DNA of 64,000 bases from Streptomyces sp. NBC_01381 (GTDB lineage Bacteria; Actinomycetota; Actinomycetes; Streptomycetales; Streptomycetaceae), in contig NZ_JAPEPI010000005.1 of assembly GCF_026340305.1 (NCBI RefSeq), positions 124,001 to 188,000 of the forward strand. Direction: 5' to 3'. The notes beneath the pieces were generated by a model. The model made no database searches. It saw only the letters and a program-made list of their open reading frames with translations, and was not told where the DNA came from. The translations under genes were made by a program, and so were the position numbers. Below are positions 17,352 to 26,008 of this stretch, piece by piece (position 1 is the first letter of the stretch; each line of letters opens with the position of its first letter).

Positions 17352-18335
17352 TCAGTCGAACAAAGGCTGTTGCTGCCCGTCGGGCAGTGGCGGGCCCGAA
17401 GCGCGGGGCGCTTCCGGGGTGGTTAGGGCCTGCTGGCAGGCGGCCCGCAGCTCGGGCAGTGTTTGGTGTGCACCGCACCGTTGCAGGAACTCCGTCACCG
17501 GCCAGCTGACGAGCCGGCCTTGCCGGGACAGATACACACCGATCTGCTCCATGCGGTACTCGTTCGGGTAGTCGAGCAGTAGATAGCCGGCGAGCTGGCG
17601 AACGGCCGAGGCGTCGATGCGTTGTGGGTTGATGGTGGCTTTGCAGTCGATGAGCATGCCGGCGGCGATGAAGTCGGCATCCGCCCCGCCGACATCGCAA
17701 CTGCCTGCGAACACCGGCGCGCACAACCGTTCTTGTACAGGTAGCTGTGCCACCCAGCCCAGCGCGTCCGGGGCTTGGGCCAGGGTGACCTGGCGGGCCA
17801 GGTCGCCGGGAACGTAGTTGGGTACTTGGTCCAGCAGTTCCTCAAGGCCCTCGCCCGCGGCGAGCTCCAACAGCGGGTTGCCCGCGAACAGACCGGCCCG
17901 GTACACCTCCTCGAAATGGGATGCGGCGTAACACAGCCGTGCCAGCCGCTCCTCCGCATGCGCCCCGGATCGCATGACTCCGTCGTGTGCCGCGGGTTGT
18001 TCCTGTAACGCGGCCAGCAGGCCCTGTCCCGCCTCCTTTACTGCCTTGCCTTCGGCCAGGGAGGAAGCGGCGGCCACCTCGCCGGGAGCGAAGCCGACGC
18101 CGGCGATCAGCGGGGCATCGACCGGTGCACCAAACGCCACCCGCAGTCGGCGGTCGATCGCACGGCCCAGGCTGCGGTAGTTGAACCGCTGAGCTCCCTG
18201 CGGCGCGATGGTGATCGAGCGCGGCGGCAACTGGGCACGCAGGGCGTCGAGCACGCCGTTCGGTGTGGGCAACTGTATTGCCAGGAAAAAGGACATGGGG
18301 GAGTTCGGGTTCTTGAGCGCACTGGTCAGACTCAT
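17352..18335 (-). CDS. PD-(D/E)XK-like nuclease, divergent paralogue A
   Basis: 327 residues from the ATG at 18335 (MSLTSALKN). Near residues 213-233, CDVGGADADFIAAGMLIDCK gives the D...(I/L)DxK arrangement of a restriction-endonuclease-like core. QLAGYLLLDY at about 245-255 matches the Q-x3-Y motif of RecB/Cas4-type nucleases. A helical N-terminal domain (1-200) contains a conserved ERLARLCYAASHFEEVYRAG. The tail ends in Pro/Gln-rich DGQQQPLFD. It is transcribed away from its paralogue at 18569; both start MSLTS(A/L)LK. Probable DNA-processing or defence enzyme, untested. Confidence 0.65.
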   Translation of the reverse strand: MSLTSALKNPNSPMSFFLAIQLPTPNGVLDALRAQLPPRSITIAPQGAQRFNYRSLGRAIDRRLRVAFGAPVDAPLIAGVGFAPGEVAAASSLAEGKAVKEAGQGLLAALQEQPAAHDGVMRSGAHAEERLARLCYAASHFEEVYRAGLFAGNPLLELAAGEGLEELLDQVPNYVPGDLARQVTLAQAPDALGWVAQLPVQERLCAPVFAGSCDVGGADADFIAAGMLIDCKATINPQRIDASAVRQLAGYLLLDYPNEYRMEQIGVYLSRQGRLVSWPVTEFLQRCGAHQTLPELRAACQQALTTPEAPRASGPPLPDGQQQPLFD

Positions 18336-18568
18336 GCCCGAAGCATCGTGCAGCCCACTGACAACGCACCTTCCGAGAATCGGGCAAGGCTCGAAAATTC
18401 GAACAGGCACGCAAATTCAACACATCGAGCGGCCAGAGGAGAGGACCGACACTGACCGTCATACATCGGTGCCGGGCGCGCTCATGGAGACGGGCAAGCC
18501 GGGGGTTCTGCCGGCCGGTCTGGAACGCGGGGGAGGACTGTCAGTGGGCGCCTCTACTGTGGTCGGCT

Positions 18569-20326
18569 ATGAGTCTGACATCGCTGTTGAAGGTGGCGTC
18601 CTCGCCCCTGCGAGGCTTTTTAGCCAAGGAGTTACCGACCACGGGCCGATTACGGACGGCTTTCCGGCAAGCCCTTCCGGCCTCGCTGGATGTGATCGCC
18701 CCGTCTGTGCCGGAGGGCACGAAACCGCCCTGGTCGACGCTCGGAACAGCTGCCGACCACCGGCTGCGCCTGGCGCTGACCGCTCAGGCAGCGCGACCGG
18801 CCGCGGTCATGGCAGGCATCGAACTCGCCGGCAGAACAAATGTCACCACCCCGCAGACTGCCAGCGCCCTGGAAACCTGCGGCCTGCAACTACTGGAGCA
18901 CCTGCAGGACCTGGCACACCTGCACCAACTCGAGGAACGGGCGCGACCTCTGGCCCGCACACTCGACGTCGAGAGGGACATCGCCCGTGCCTGCCACACG
19001 GCCGCTCTCTTCGAATCCGTCTACCGGCGTCCTGACCCCCACAACAGTCCTCTGCTGCGCCAGGCACACCCTGAACTGACCCTCGATGCCCTCTTCGCCG
19101 GGGTCCCGGCCTATGCGGTGGACGACCTCGCCACCCTGACCGCTAGAGCAGACACCGCCCTCGCCACGCTGCGCGCACAGACACCACCCCACGCGGTCAC
19201 CCTCGCCCCCACCTTCACGGGCAGCGAAGACGTAGGAGGAGCAGACGGCGACTGGCTGGCCGACGGCACCCTCATCGATGTCAAAACAACGATCCACCCA
19301 GATGAACTCCCACTGGCAGACATCTACCAACTCACCGGCTACCTCCTGCTCGACTATCAGGACACCCTGAACATCACTCACGTCGGCTGGTACTCCGCCC
19401 GAGCCGGCGCCCTGGTCACCTTCACCACGCCCGACTTCCTTGACCTCCTCGGCGCCCGCCACCCTCTGCCCGTCCTCAGAGACCGCCTGGCCCGTCTGCT
19501 GGGCCACACGCCCAGCACCGAGCAGGCGCAACCCGACACGGCAGACACCAGCCCCCACCCCGTCCCGCCGCCCTCGCCGTCTGTTCCCCGCCAGCAGCCG
19601 TCCGCCCTCGATGCGGACCCGCAGCCACCCGCCGACGTCTTCGACGACCCGCACCACCTCAGACGGACCGAACCCGCCCCAACGGCATCGCCACCCCGGC
19701 GCGTGGAAAGCGTCCACGGGGATCACCACTACCAACTCAGCCTCACCCCCGGGCCCCAAGGCCAAAGCCACATCAGCGTGCTGGTCCTCGCACCGCACGG
19801 CGAAATCATCAGCAGTATTGAAGGCTCGCTCGCCCCTGCCGATCTCCAGCCGGTCAGCGACCTCCTGCGCGCCGCAACCCAGCTTGATCCCGTGCAACCG
19901 GCACCGCCTGCCACGCCTTCCGCAGCGGGCGGCAACGCAGCCGCACGCAACGGGCAGTCCTGGACGGCCGAGGACCTCGACCGCCTTGCCGCACACCACG
20001 CAGCCGGCACCGATCCCGCCCAGATGGCCCGGCAACTGGGCCGTACCGAACGCTCCGTGCGCTTCAAGCTGCATCAACTGGGCCTGGCCCGCTTTCCTGG
20101 CGAAGTGGTCCGCCTGCCCGCGTCGCGCCTGCCGACTACAGAGCCTGCTTACTCGGTACAGGAGATCCGCCGAACACACCCGCGGGCCTACCAGCGCTGG
20201 ACACCGGAGGAAGACGCACGGCTTGCTGACCTGCACCGGCAAGGCGCGCCGCTTGCCGCGCTGGTCGAGGAGTTCGGGCGAAATGAAGGCGCGATCAATG
20301 CACGCCTGGGTGTTCTTGGGCCGTGA
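18569..20326 (+). CDS. PD-(D/E)XK-like nuclease with C-terminal Myb/SANT-like HTH domains, paralogue B
   Basis: 585 residues. Residues 1-330 are homologous to paralogue A: EDVGGADGDWLADGTLIDVK (about 220-240) supplies the D...DxK core and QLTGYLLLDY (about 253) the Q-x3-Y motif. A Pro-rich linker (330-390) leads to a small beta domain (HGDHHYQLSLTPGPQG), then two HTH units: SWTAEDLDRLAAHHAAGTD...RSVRFKLHQLG (about 470-515) and RWTPEEDARLADLHRQGAPL (about 550-585), both Myb/SANT-like. The design suggests a nuclease-like domain directed to DNA by its tail. Start chosen because MSLTSLLK aligns with paralogue A. Confidence 0.68.
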   Translation: MSLTSLLKVASSPLRGFLAKELPTTGRLRTAFRQALPASLDVIAPSVPEGTKPPWSTLGTAADHRLRLALTAQAARPAAVMAGIELAGRTNVTTPQTASALETCGLQLLEHLQDLAHLHQLEERARPLARTLDVERDIARACHTAALFESVYRRPDPHNSPLLRQAHPELTLDALFAGVPAYAVDDLATLTARADTALATLRAQTPPHAVTLAPTFTGSEDVGGADGDWLADGTLIDVKTTIHPDELPLADIYQLTGYLLLDYQDTLNITHVGWYSARAGALVTFTTPDFLDLLGARHPLPVLRDRLARLLGHTPSTEQAQPDTADTSPHPVPPPSPSVPRQQPSALDADPQPPADVFDDPHHLRRTEPAPTASPPRRVESVHGDHHYQLSLTPGPQGQSHISVLVLAPHGEIISSIEGSLAPADLQPVSDLLRAATQLDPVQPAPPATPSAAGGNAAARNGQSWTAEDLDRLAAHHAAGTDPAQMARQLGRTERSVRFKLHQLGLARFPGEVVRLPASRLPTTEPAYSVQEIRRTHPRAYQRWTPEEDARLADLHRQGAPLAALVEEFGRNEGAINARLGVLGP

Positions 20327-20361
20327 CGCCGGCCCGAGCAGGGACGGCGTTGCCGGATGTC

Positions 20362-20799
20362 CTAGAACAGGTGACTGCCGGGATGCCCTGCAGGGTGCAG
20401 GCACAGGTCATCGTCGTTAGCCGCGGCCGCGGTGGCGGGGCATTCGTCCATGATGGTGAGGGCGTAGGGGCGGCTGGTGTCGGAGGCAGGCCAGCACACC
20501 CACCAGGCGGTGCTGGTGTTGTCGGCTCGGTCCTGACTCTGCGCCAGGCGGACATGCGGACCGTTGTGGGCAGCCGTGTACTGGCAGCGGTGGTGTGTCT
20601 CAGCTTCGTGTACGGCATCTGTCAGGTTTTCCAACATGGCCCGGTCGCTGTCGGTGATGTTGGTTTCTGCCGTGCACTGGTCGGCATCTGCGCTGCAGCC
20701 CGAGTCGGTCGGATGCCCTTGCGGCAGGTGGCAGTCGGAGCATGAGGAGGCGCGGGTCAGAGTGTGGCCCCTGGCGTCCCACCACAGCCAGTACGTCAC
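20362..20799 (-). CDS. Cys/His-motif protein
   Basis: 145 residues from GTG 20799, which overlaps the upstream stop (GTGA). It has an N-terminal SSCSDCHLPQGHPTDSGC cluster and two copies of a C...H-x-G-x-H motif: CQYTAAHNGPH (middle) and CLHPAGHPGSH at the very end. The same motif occurs in the upstream small protein, so the pair shares a metal- or ligand-binding unit. No membrane segment. Function unknown. Confidence 0.6.
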   Translation of the reverse strand: MTYWLWWDARGHTLTRASSCSDCHLPQGHPTDSGCSADADQCTAETNITDSDRAMLENLTDAVHEAETHHRCQYTAAHNGPHVRLAQSQDRADNTSTAWWVCWPASDTSRPYALTIMDECPATAAAANDDDLCLHPAGHPGSHLF

Positions 20800-21002
20800 G
20801 ACCGGGGGTCCTCGTCCCAGGCGAGGTGGTCGATGAGGGCGACATGGCGGCCGGGGTGAGACCCGCGTAACTGGCAGCCGAAGGAGGCGTCGTTGTCCCA
20901 CAACTCTGGGATATCGACCTCGGCGGCCAGGGCGAGCTGTTCCTGCGGGGTGAGTGTCACAAAGTCACGGCATGTCATACCCGGTGACCGCTGACAGGCC
21001 AT
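20796..21002 (-). CDS. Small protein with a CxxxxxHPGxH motif
   Basis: 68 residues; start at ATG 21002, with ATG 20978 as an alternative. It contains LTPQEQLALAAEVDIPELW and the motif CQLRGSHPGRH, matching the two motifs in the downstream coupled gene. It overlaps that gene by 4 bases. Likely a small metal-binding or partner protein; no family recognised. Confidence 0.55.
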   Translation of the reverse strand: MACQRSPGMTCRDFVTLTPQEQLALAAEVDIPELWDNDASFGCQLRGSHPGRHVALIDHLAWDEDPRS

Positions 21003-21026
21003 GTCCTGACGTGTCGAAGGAACCGG

Positions 21027-21110
21027 TTACGGCCAACAACGTTCGGGAACGGGCGGCAGCAACGGGGCCACCGGCTCCCACAGGTCGTCAGGAACAAGAG
21101 CAGCGCACCC
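21027..21110 (-). pseudogene. IS5-type transposase N-terminal scrap
   Basis: On the minus strand LVPDDLWEPVAPLLPPVPER is the standard N-terminus of Streptomyces IS5-family transposases (LVPDDLWExxxPLLPP). It stops after about 25 residues and no catalytic part follows, so it is an IS end left by deletion. Confidence 0.6.
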
Positions 21111-21270
21111 CGGACACCCTGCCGACCAAGATCGTCGATCACAAGACCCGCAGCTCAACTCACTCTGAAACGAATCGTGAGGTGGCGTGGTGTATCCCGC
21201 TGTGGGCCTGGCCCTGAATAGATCTCTCAACTGGTGGGCGGGCTACGAGGTCGCGCCGACACCAAGGGCT

Positions 21271-21334
21271 TTACTTTCTAACTTGTTGCGAAGTTAGCCT
21301 CGGCATGGTAACTTTGCAACAAGTTAGAAAGTAA
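21271..21334. promoter_or_regulatory. Twin palindromic operator before the Tap-like operon
   Basis: A 26-bp inverted repeat (21271-21296 and 21309-21334, one mismatch, 12-base spacer). Each arm is itself dyad-symmetric: CTAACTT-N6-AAGTTAG at 21278-21297 and TAACTT-N6-AAGTTA at 21309-21326. It ends 16 bases before the first start codon of the operon. Half-site size and spacing suit a dimeric TetR/MarR-like repressor binding twice. No regulator gene is adjacent. Confidence 0.7.
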
Positions 21335-21350
21335 TGGGAGGGGTGTCTGG

Positions 21351-21683
21351 GTGCTGCAGATCCAGATCGGTGCCGAGCGCACCGCGGACGCGGGTGACCT
21401 GCTGGGGCGAGCCACCCTGGGATGGCGTCCCGGCATGAGTGAGGCCGAAGTCTGGGAAGTCAGCCGGGGCATCTGGAAGTTCAATGCCGACCGGGCCCTC
21501 TCCCAGGACGAGGTGCAGATCATCAACACCGAGGGCACCGTGCTCGCGGTCGCGAAGATCACCGGGATCTCCAAGCACGGCGACCGCTACGCCCTCGAAG
21601 GTGACCTTCTCCTCGGCGACCCGCGTGTCGGCCGGCCCACCCCCAGCCCTCATCTGTCCCGCAACCCCGTCACCTACATCTGA
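21351..21683 (+). CDS. 110-residue protein leading the Tap-like operon
   Basis: Starts at GTG 21351 behind GGGAGGGG. Sequence SEAEVWEVSRGIWKFNADRA...GTVLAVAKITGISKHGDRYA has a strand-rich pattern reminiscent of PUA/EVE/SRA-like small domains (GxWKxNxxRA, hydrophobic strand, basic turn); this is a weak resemblance. No membrane segment or catalytic motif. It sits directly downstream of the twin operator and 69 bases before the Tap-like gene, so it is probably co-transcribed and may modulate DNA or telomere binding. Confidence 0.6.
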   Translation: MLQIQIGAERTADAGDLLGRATLGWRPGMSEAEVWEVSRGIWKFNADRALSQDEVQIINTEGTVLAVAKITGISKHGDRYALEGDLLLGDPRVGRPTPSPHLSRNPVTYI

Positions 21684-21752
21684 ACGGCCGGTTCGGTGCC
21701 TGACGTCGACGCGCGCGGCTCGCGAACAAAATCCCCCAAGGGAGAAGACACG

Positions 21753-23978
21753 GTGGACAGCGAGAAGACCCCATCCCGCCCCGCGCCCCGGAAACTGGCA
21801 TCCCTGGGCGACATGGTCGGTGACGTCCTCACTCCCTCCCCGACGCCGGGCCGCTTGTTCGGACTCGCGGATCTGGACGCGGCCACCGGCGGTCTGCAGC
21901 CAGGCCGCCTGACCCTTCTCGCTGCGGCCCCCGGCACGGGCGGCAGCCTCCTTGCCCTCGCCGCCGCACGCCATACCGCGCTCACCGAAGGCAGCCCGGT
22001 GCTGTATGCGGCCGCGGGCCTAACGACCGATGTCGTCACCCGCTGGATCATTGCTGCCGAGGCTGGAGTTGACCTGCGCAGACTGCGCGCAGGAACCCTC
22101 ACCACGCCCGACCGGGAGGCCGCCGAGAAGGCCGGCGCGCGCCTGAGCCAGCAGGCCCGGCTGTTCTTCGACGACGGCGATGGCCTGACCGCCCAGGCCA
22201 TCGCGGAAACCGCACCCTACGTCGATGGCCTGGCTCTGGTTGTCGTGGACCGCCTCCACCAGAGCGCTGACCCGCACATCCCGCTCTCCGGGGACCAGGT
22301 GCCGCCCGCGGTGCGTACCTTGACGCAGCTGGCCCGGCAGCTGTCCGTGCCGGTCCTGGCCGTCCTCAACACCGACGACGCAAAGACCGTGCGCAGTCTG
22401 GACGCGGAGGTGACCCTCACCCTGGCCGCCGCCGATGACTCCGGCATCGCGAATGTCACTGTCGCCGAGCGGGACTTCGGGCAGACCACGATCCGCCTGC
22501 GGGCCGACCTGGACCACGCCCGCTTCACCGACGCTCCCGCGCTACCCGCTCCGGCCGTGCCCACCGCACCGAACGCAGGCGACACGACCCCACCGGCCGC
22601 CGACACGCTCACCGCAGCCGAGCAGGAACTGGCCGAGGCAGCCCTGCCCTTCACCTCCGGCGCCGTCAGGGGCCTGCCCGCCGAGACCCTGCAGCTCCTG
22701 GCCGACCACCGCGAGGCGGTACTCAAGGGGCAGATGCAGGATCAGCCAGAAGTGCGCGCCTACACGGCCGCCCTGGCAACCGCAGCCGGTCTCATCCTCC
22801 CCGACACCAGCCAGGGGCAGCGGCTGCGCGCCGCGCTGGAGGCCTTCGCCACAGCCCACCGCGCCAAAAGCGCCACGGCCGTTGTCGCCGCACAGGCAGC
22901 AGAGGCACAAACCGACCAGGACGCCCCCGCCGACGCCCTGTCAACAGAAGCCGACCACGGCGACCCGGTGGCCGCAGACCAGAGCCCGCCCGCAGGGGAG
23001 GAGGAACAGGCCGCAGCGAGTGAGGAACAGGAGCTGCAGCCCGGTGACGAGGACGATGAACCCGAAGGCGCCGTGTTCCCGGGCCTGCGTCTGCTCAAGG
23101 ACGCCATCGGCCGGTCGAAGATGCACCCGATCATGGTGATTCGCAAGGACGAGCGGGACGCGGCACCGTGGACGCTCTTCAACGAGGTCATGGACGGCGA
23201 GCCGCGCTGGGTGCACCCCGAGGTGGAGAGCGTGCGCACCCGCGGCGGCAAGCGCCGTCAGTTGATCGTTCCCGACGAGTTCGGCCCCGGGCAGTTCTGC
23301 ACGATCGACCGCAACGGCTCCTACCCCTCGGCCTGCTCGGCGGTCACTCTGGCGCCGAACAAGCTCCTGCACACCGGGCCGTTGGAACAGCGTGCCAAGG
23401 ACCAGGCCGGTGTCTTCCAGATCGACCTTCCGGCCTGGGACCACTCGACCATGCCCCACCCTCTGGGGCGGCTGGCCGACCGCGGCGACGAGCACGGCCG
23501 GATCTGGGTGACCACCCCGCACATGGAGCTCCTGGAGAAGCTGACCCGGCAGGAGCAGATCGCCGAGCCGCTGCGCATCCACGACTCGTGGACAGGCCGC
23601 GCCAACAACTCCCTCCTCAAGCCCTTCTACCAGGCGGCGAAGCAGGCCCGGACGGAGCTGATCGAGGCGGGCGGTGAGCCGTACATCGAGTACAAGCGGC
23701 GCCTGTCGATCGCGCTGCGTCTGTTGTGGCCCAAGGGCGAGCGGCTGAACTCGCCCTTCTGGCGGCCGGACTGGCGCCTGAGTATGGTCGCCGAGGCCTC
23801 CGTACGCCACTGGGTCAAGGCCTGGGGCGCCGTCCAGGACGGACACACCCTGATCGCCCTGCGCAACGTCGATGAGGCCGTGTTCTGGACCCTGGATGGC
23901 ACCGCACCCGCCACGTACAAGGTCGGCACCGGCTTCGGCGAAGTCAAGGTCAAGGTCGAGCAGGGGAGTGAGGACTGA
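21753..23978 (+). CDS. Tap-like protein: DnaB/RecA-like N-terminus, polymerase-motif C-terminus
   Basis: 741 residues from GTG 21753 (AAGGGAGAAG ribosome site; an upstream GTG at 21696 lacks one). Residues about 30-270 follow a DnaB-helicase ATPase layout (DLDAATGGLQPGRLTLLAAA; LALVVVDRLHQS as Walker B), but the P-loop is degenerate (APGTGGS, no Lys). An acidic, Ala-rich linker spans about 385-455. The C-terminal part has CTIDRNGSYPSACS near 517, resembling the DxxxxYPS motif A of family-B polymerases and Streptomyces Tap proteins, then QIDLPAWDHS and YIEYKRRLSIALRL. Length is close to Tap (about 740). Probable telomere-associated replication factor for a linear replicon; the family link is by motif only. 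Confidence 0.6.
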   Translation: MDSEKTPSRPAPRKLASLGDMVGDVLTPSPTPGRLFGLADLDAATGGLQPGRLTLLAAAPGTGGSLLALAAARHTALTEGSPVLYAAAGLTTDVVTRWIIAAEAGVDLRRLRAGTLTTPDREAAEKAGARLSQQARLFFDDGDGLTAQAIAETAPYVDGLALVVVDRLHQSADPHIPLSGDQVPPAVRTLTQLARQLSVPVLAVLNTDDAKTVRSLDAEVTLTLAAADDSGIANVTVAERDFGQTTIRLRADLDHARFTDAPALPAPAVPTAPNAGDTTPPAADTLTAAEQELAEAALPFTSGAVRGLPAETLQLLADHREAVLKGQMQDQPEVRAYTAALATAAGLILPDTSQGQRLRAALEAFATAHRAKSATAVVAAQAAEAQTDQDAPADALSTEADHGDPVAADQSPPAGEEEQAAASEEQELQPGDEDDEPEGAVFPGLRLLKDAIGRSKMHPIMVIRKDERDAAPWTLFNEVMDGEPRWVHPEVESVRTRGGKRRQLIVPDEFGPGQFCTIDRNGSYPSACSAVTLAPNKLLHTGPLEQRAKDQAGVFQIDLPAWDHSTMPHPLGRLADRGDEHGRIWVTTPHMELLEKLTRQEQIAEPLRIHDSWTGRANNSLLKPFYQAAKQARTELIEAGGEPYIEYKRRLSIALRLLWPKGERLNSPFWRPDWRLSMVAEASVRHWVKAWGAVQDGHTLIALRNVDEAVFWTLDGTAPATYKVGTGFGEVKVKVEQGSED

Positions 23979-24547
23979 TGCCCCAACCCCGGGGCCAGGG
24001 CCCCACGCTGGGCGCGGCACTCAACAGCCTGCTGGCCGACTTCGGCGTACAGCCCAAGGGACGCCTGGCGTCCTACAAGGCCAAGACCTGGCACGCCCAG
24101 CTCGTCCACCTCACCCACACCCACCGCGGCTACACCGCGCTCGAGGAAGCCGGACTGCACGTCACGCACGCCACCCTCATGAAGTGGCTGTCCGACGACG
24201 AGTACAACGTGCGCCGCAGCTACCGCGAGATCATCCACCAGGCCTACGAGGCAGCCGCGACGATCTCTGCCGACCCGATCCTGCAGGCCTTCAAAGACCA
24301 CCAGTTCGAGATCCGCGGCATCGTCAAGACCGGTGCCGACGAACGCGACCGCGGCGCCCACGGCACCGCACCGCTGCGCATCGACGGCCGCAACGGCCAC
24401 TGGGCCTCCATCGAGGCGATGTGGCGCGACGGAGAGCTCGGCGACGCCGCGTTCGAGGACGACTTCATCGACTTCGTCATCTGCGACGACATCGGCGAAG
24501 GCACCGACGGCTGGGCTTTCCCCGGCGGCACATACACCATCACCTAA
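23978..24547 (+). CDS. Candidate terminal-protein-like (Tpg-like) gene
   Basis: 189 residues; ATG overlaps the Tap-like stop by one base (TGATG). The N-terminal half is basic and helical with an HTH-like stretch (HVTHATLMKWLSDDEYNVRR, about 62-85). The C-terminal half is acidic (FEDDFIDFVICDDIGEG). Size (Tpg is about 184 residues) and location directly after a Tap-like gene mirror the tap-tpg pair of linear Streptomyces replicons, but residue similarity to classical Tpg was not evident. It could equally be another DNA-binding partner of the large protein. Confidence 0.5.
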   Translation: MPQPRGQGPTLGAALNSLLADFGVQPKGRLASYKAKTWHAQLVHLTHTHRGYTALEEAGLHVTHATLMKWLSDDEYNVRRSYREIIHQAYEAAATISADPILQAFKDHQFEIRGIVKTGADERDRGAHGTAPLRIDGRNGHWASIEAMWRDGELGDAAFEDDFIDFVICDDIGEGTDGWAFPGGTYTIT

Positions 24548-24596
24548 GGCTGTCCCGTAACTGCCGGTGCATGAAACAGCCCCTGGCTGACGCAGT

Positions 24597-24980
24597 TCAG
24601 AGGAAGAGAAGTTCGACCTGCTTCGCCAGGCAGAGCTGTAGAACGACCACGAGCCGTCGGGCGTCATGAATGTGGGTTCGGGTGGCAGGGACACCGGCCT
24701 CGCCCTGCCACTGGTCGACGATCGCCTCCAGCCGGGGCAGGATCGCGGCGCACTGGGCGGGCGAGAGCTCGCCTCCACCGTCATCTGCGCGGTCGAGGAG
24801 TGGTTCGAGCGGGGTGGAGACGTCGCTCCAGGGGCGCTCCCCGCCAAAACCCCTCATCTCGGAGAGGATGAGCCCCTCGGCCAGCGCCAGTTGGCGCCGG
24901 AAAGCGGCGAAGCCCGTGTAGGACCACTCGGCGTCTGGACTGCTCGTATCTCCGTCTCCCGGACACAGCATCAGCCCCAT
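24597..24980 (-). CDS. Conserved Streptomyces hypothetical protein
   Basis: 127 residues from ATG 24980, preceded by GGGGAGG at 5 bases, which decides the start over a longer open frame. Contains DAEWSYTGFAAFRRQLALAE, ERPWSDVSTPLEPLL and LSPAQCAAILPRLEAIVDQW, a pattern recalled from many Streptomyces proteins of unknown function. Soluble, acidic. It lies convergent to the Tap-like operon; the gap holds an IS-end-like GGCTGTCCCGTAACTGCCGG. Confidence 0.7.
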   Translation of the reverse strand: MGLMLCPGDGDTSSPDAEWSYTGFAAFRRQLALAEGLILSEMRGFGGERPWSDVSTPLEPLLDRADDGGGELSPAQCAAILPRLEAIVDQWQGEAGVPATRTHIHDARRLVVVLQLCLAKQVELLFL

Positions 24981-25260
24981 GCCGACCTCCCCTTCTCCGT
25001 TCGCCGAACGCCAAAAAGGATCAGCCAGAACCAGCGGCGCCGGCAACTGAGATGAGCCCGTGGTGGCCCGGGTCACCGAGCTCGTGCAACCCGCGGTGGT
25101 CGGCTCCCGCGTGGGGCCCGTCTTGGCCTACGAGCCACGGACGGCCTGGACTGCCGGATCGCAGCTGCTCTGCGCGCATGTGACATCACGGCGGAGGTCA
25201 CTGGTCGCCTGGGTACCCGTACTCATGCGTCGCGCCATGCTGACACCTACCGTCGCATGC

Positions 25261-25905
25261 ATGTTCAAGACCGCCGTTCGTAGAGTCCGGGCCTCCGGGC
25301 GGTCCGTCCCGTATGCCGTCACAGGGCTCGTACTGGTCGCGCTGTCAGTTGCTGTCGCCGTGGCGGGCAGCGTCGTGGGGAACGTGTGGAACGGCGCGCC
25401 GTATCCTTCGGCCGACCCCGACGCGGTCGCCCAGCGGCTCAAGGACCGGTCCGACGGCGTGTACGAGGACTTCGCCCTGCCCGAGAAATACGCCGCCGAC
25501 CCAGCCAGGATCCATACCGGCGCCTGCTACTACCGAGGGCTGAGAGGCATCGCCCATATCGACGAGGCCCGGAGCGACGTCCGTAGCTTCGGGCTCGATT
25601 GGAGCGTGCCCGACATCCCCGAAACCACCGCACGAGACGCGCAGCAGCGTGTGCGCCAGCATCTGGTGAAGCAGGGTTGGAAACGCACCCACGATGGGGA
25701 CCGTGCAGGGGCGACTCTCCGCGAGTGGGGCTTTCGGTACGCAGATCCGGAAAGCGGCGACCAGGTCGACGTCAAGTGGAACGATGCGACCACGACTCTG
25801 TTCATCAGCGTCTACGCCCCCTGTGGGAAGGTTCCCGCAGGCTTTGCGGAGTACGGCTGGGCCGAGGCGGACTGGCGCCCGAACGAGCAAGCACCTGGGC
25901 TTTGA
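25261..25905 (+). CDS. Membrane-anchored protein with an extracytoplasmic domain
   Basis: About 214 residues from ATG 25261; upstream ATGs in frame are possible and no ribosome site clearly favours one. One N-terminal helix, AVTGLVLVALSVAVAVAGSVV (about 20-45), then a soluble domain with a GACYYRGLRG cysteine, DAQQRVRQHLVKQGWKRT and ...VYAPCGKVPAG. Two cysteines outside the membrane could form a disulfide. This layout is common in Streptomyces proteins of unknown function. Confidence 0.6.
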   Translation: MFKTAVRRVRASGRSVPYAVTGLVLVALSVAVAVAGSVVGNVWNGAPYPSADPDAVAQRLKDRSDGVYEDFALPEKYAADPARIHTGACYYRGLRGIAHIDEARSDVRSFGLDWSVPDIPETTARDAQQRVRQHLVKQGWKRTHDGDRAGATLREWGFRYADPESGDQVDVKWNDATTTLFISVYAPCGKVPAGFAEYGWAEADWRPNEQAPGL

Positions 25906-26008
25906 GCTGGTGCTTTCCCCCCGCCGCGTACACCGTCGCCTGATTCGGGAGCGGGCGACCAAGCGAGGCTCGCGAAGACAGCCGGCCGCCCGAGGGTGCA
26001 GCTGGCCC

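Noticed and set aside
18890..20404. 504-codon minus-strand open frame across paralogue B
   Set aside because: Antisense shadow caused by GC-rich codon bias; the plus-strand protein has clear motifs and a paralogue.
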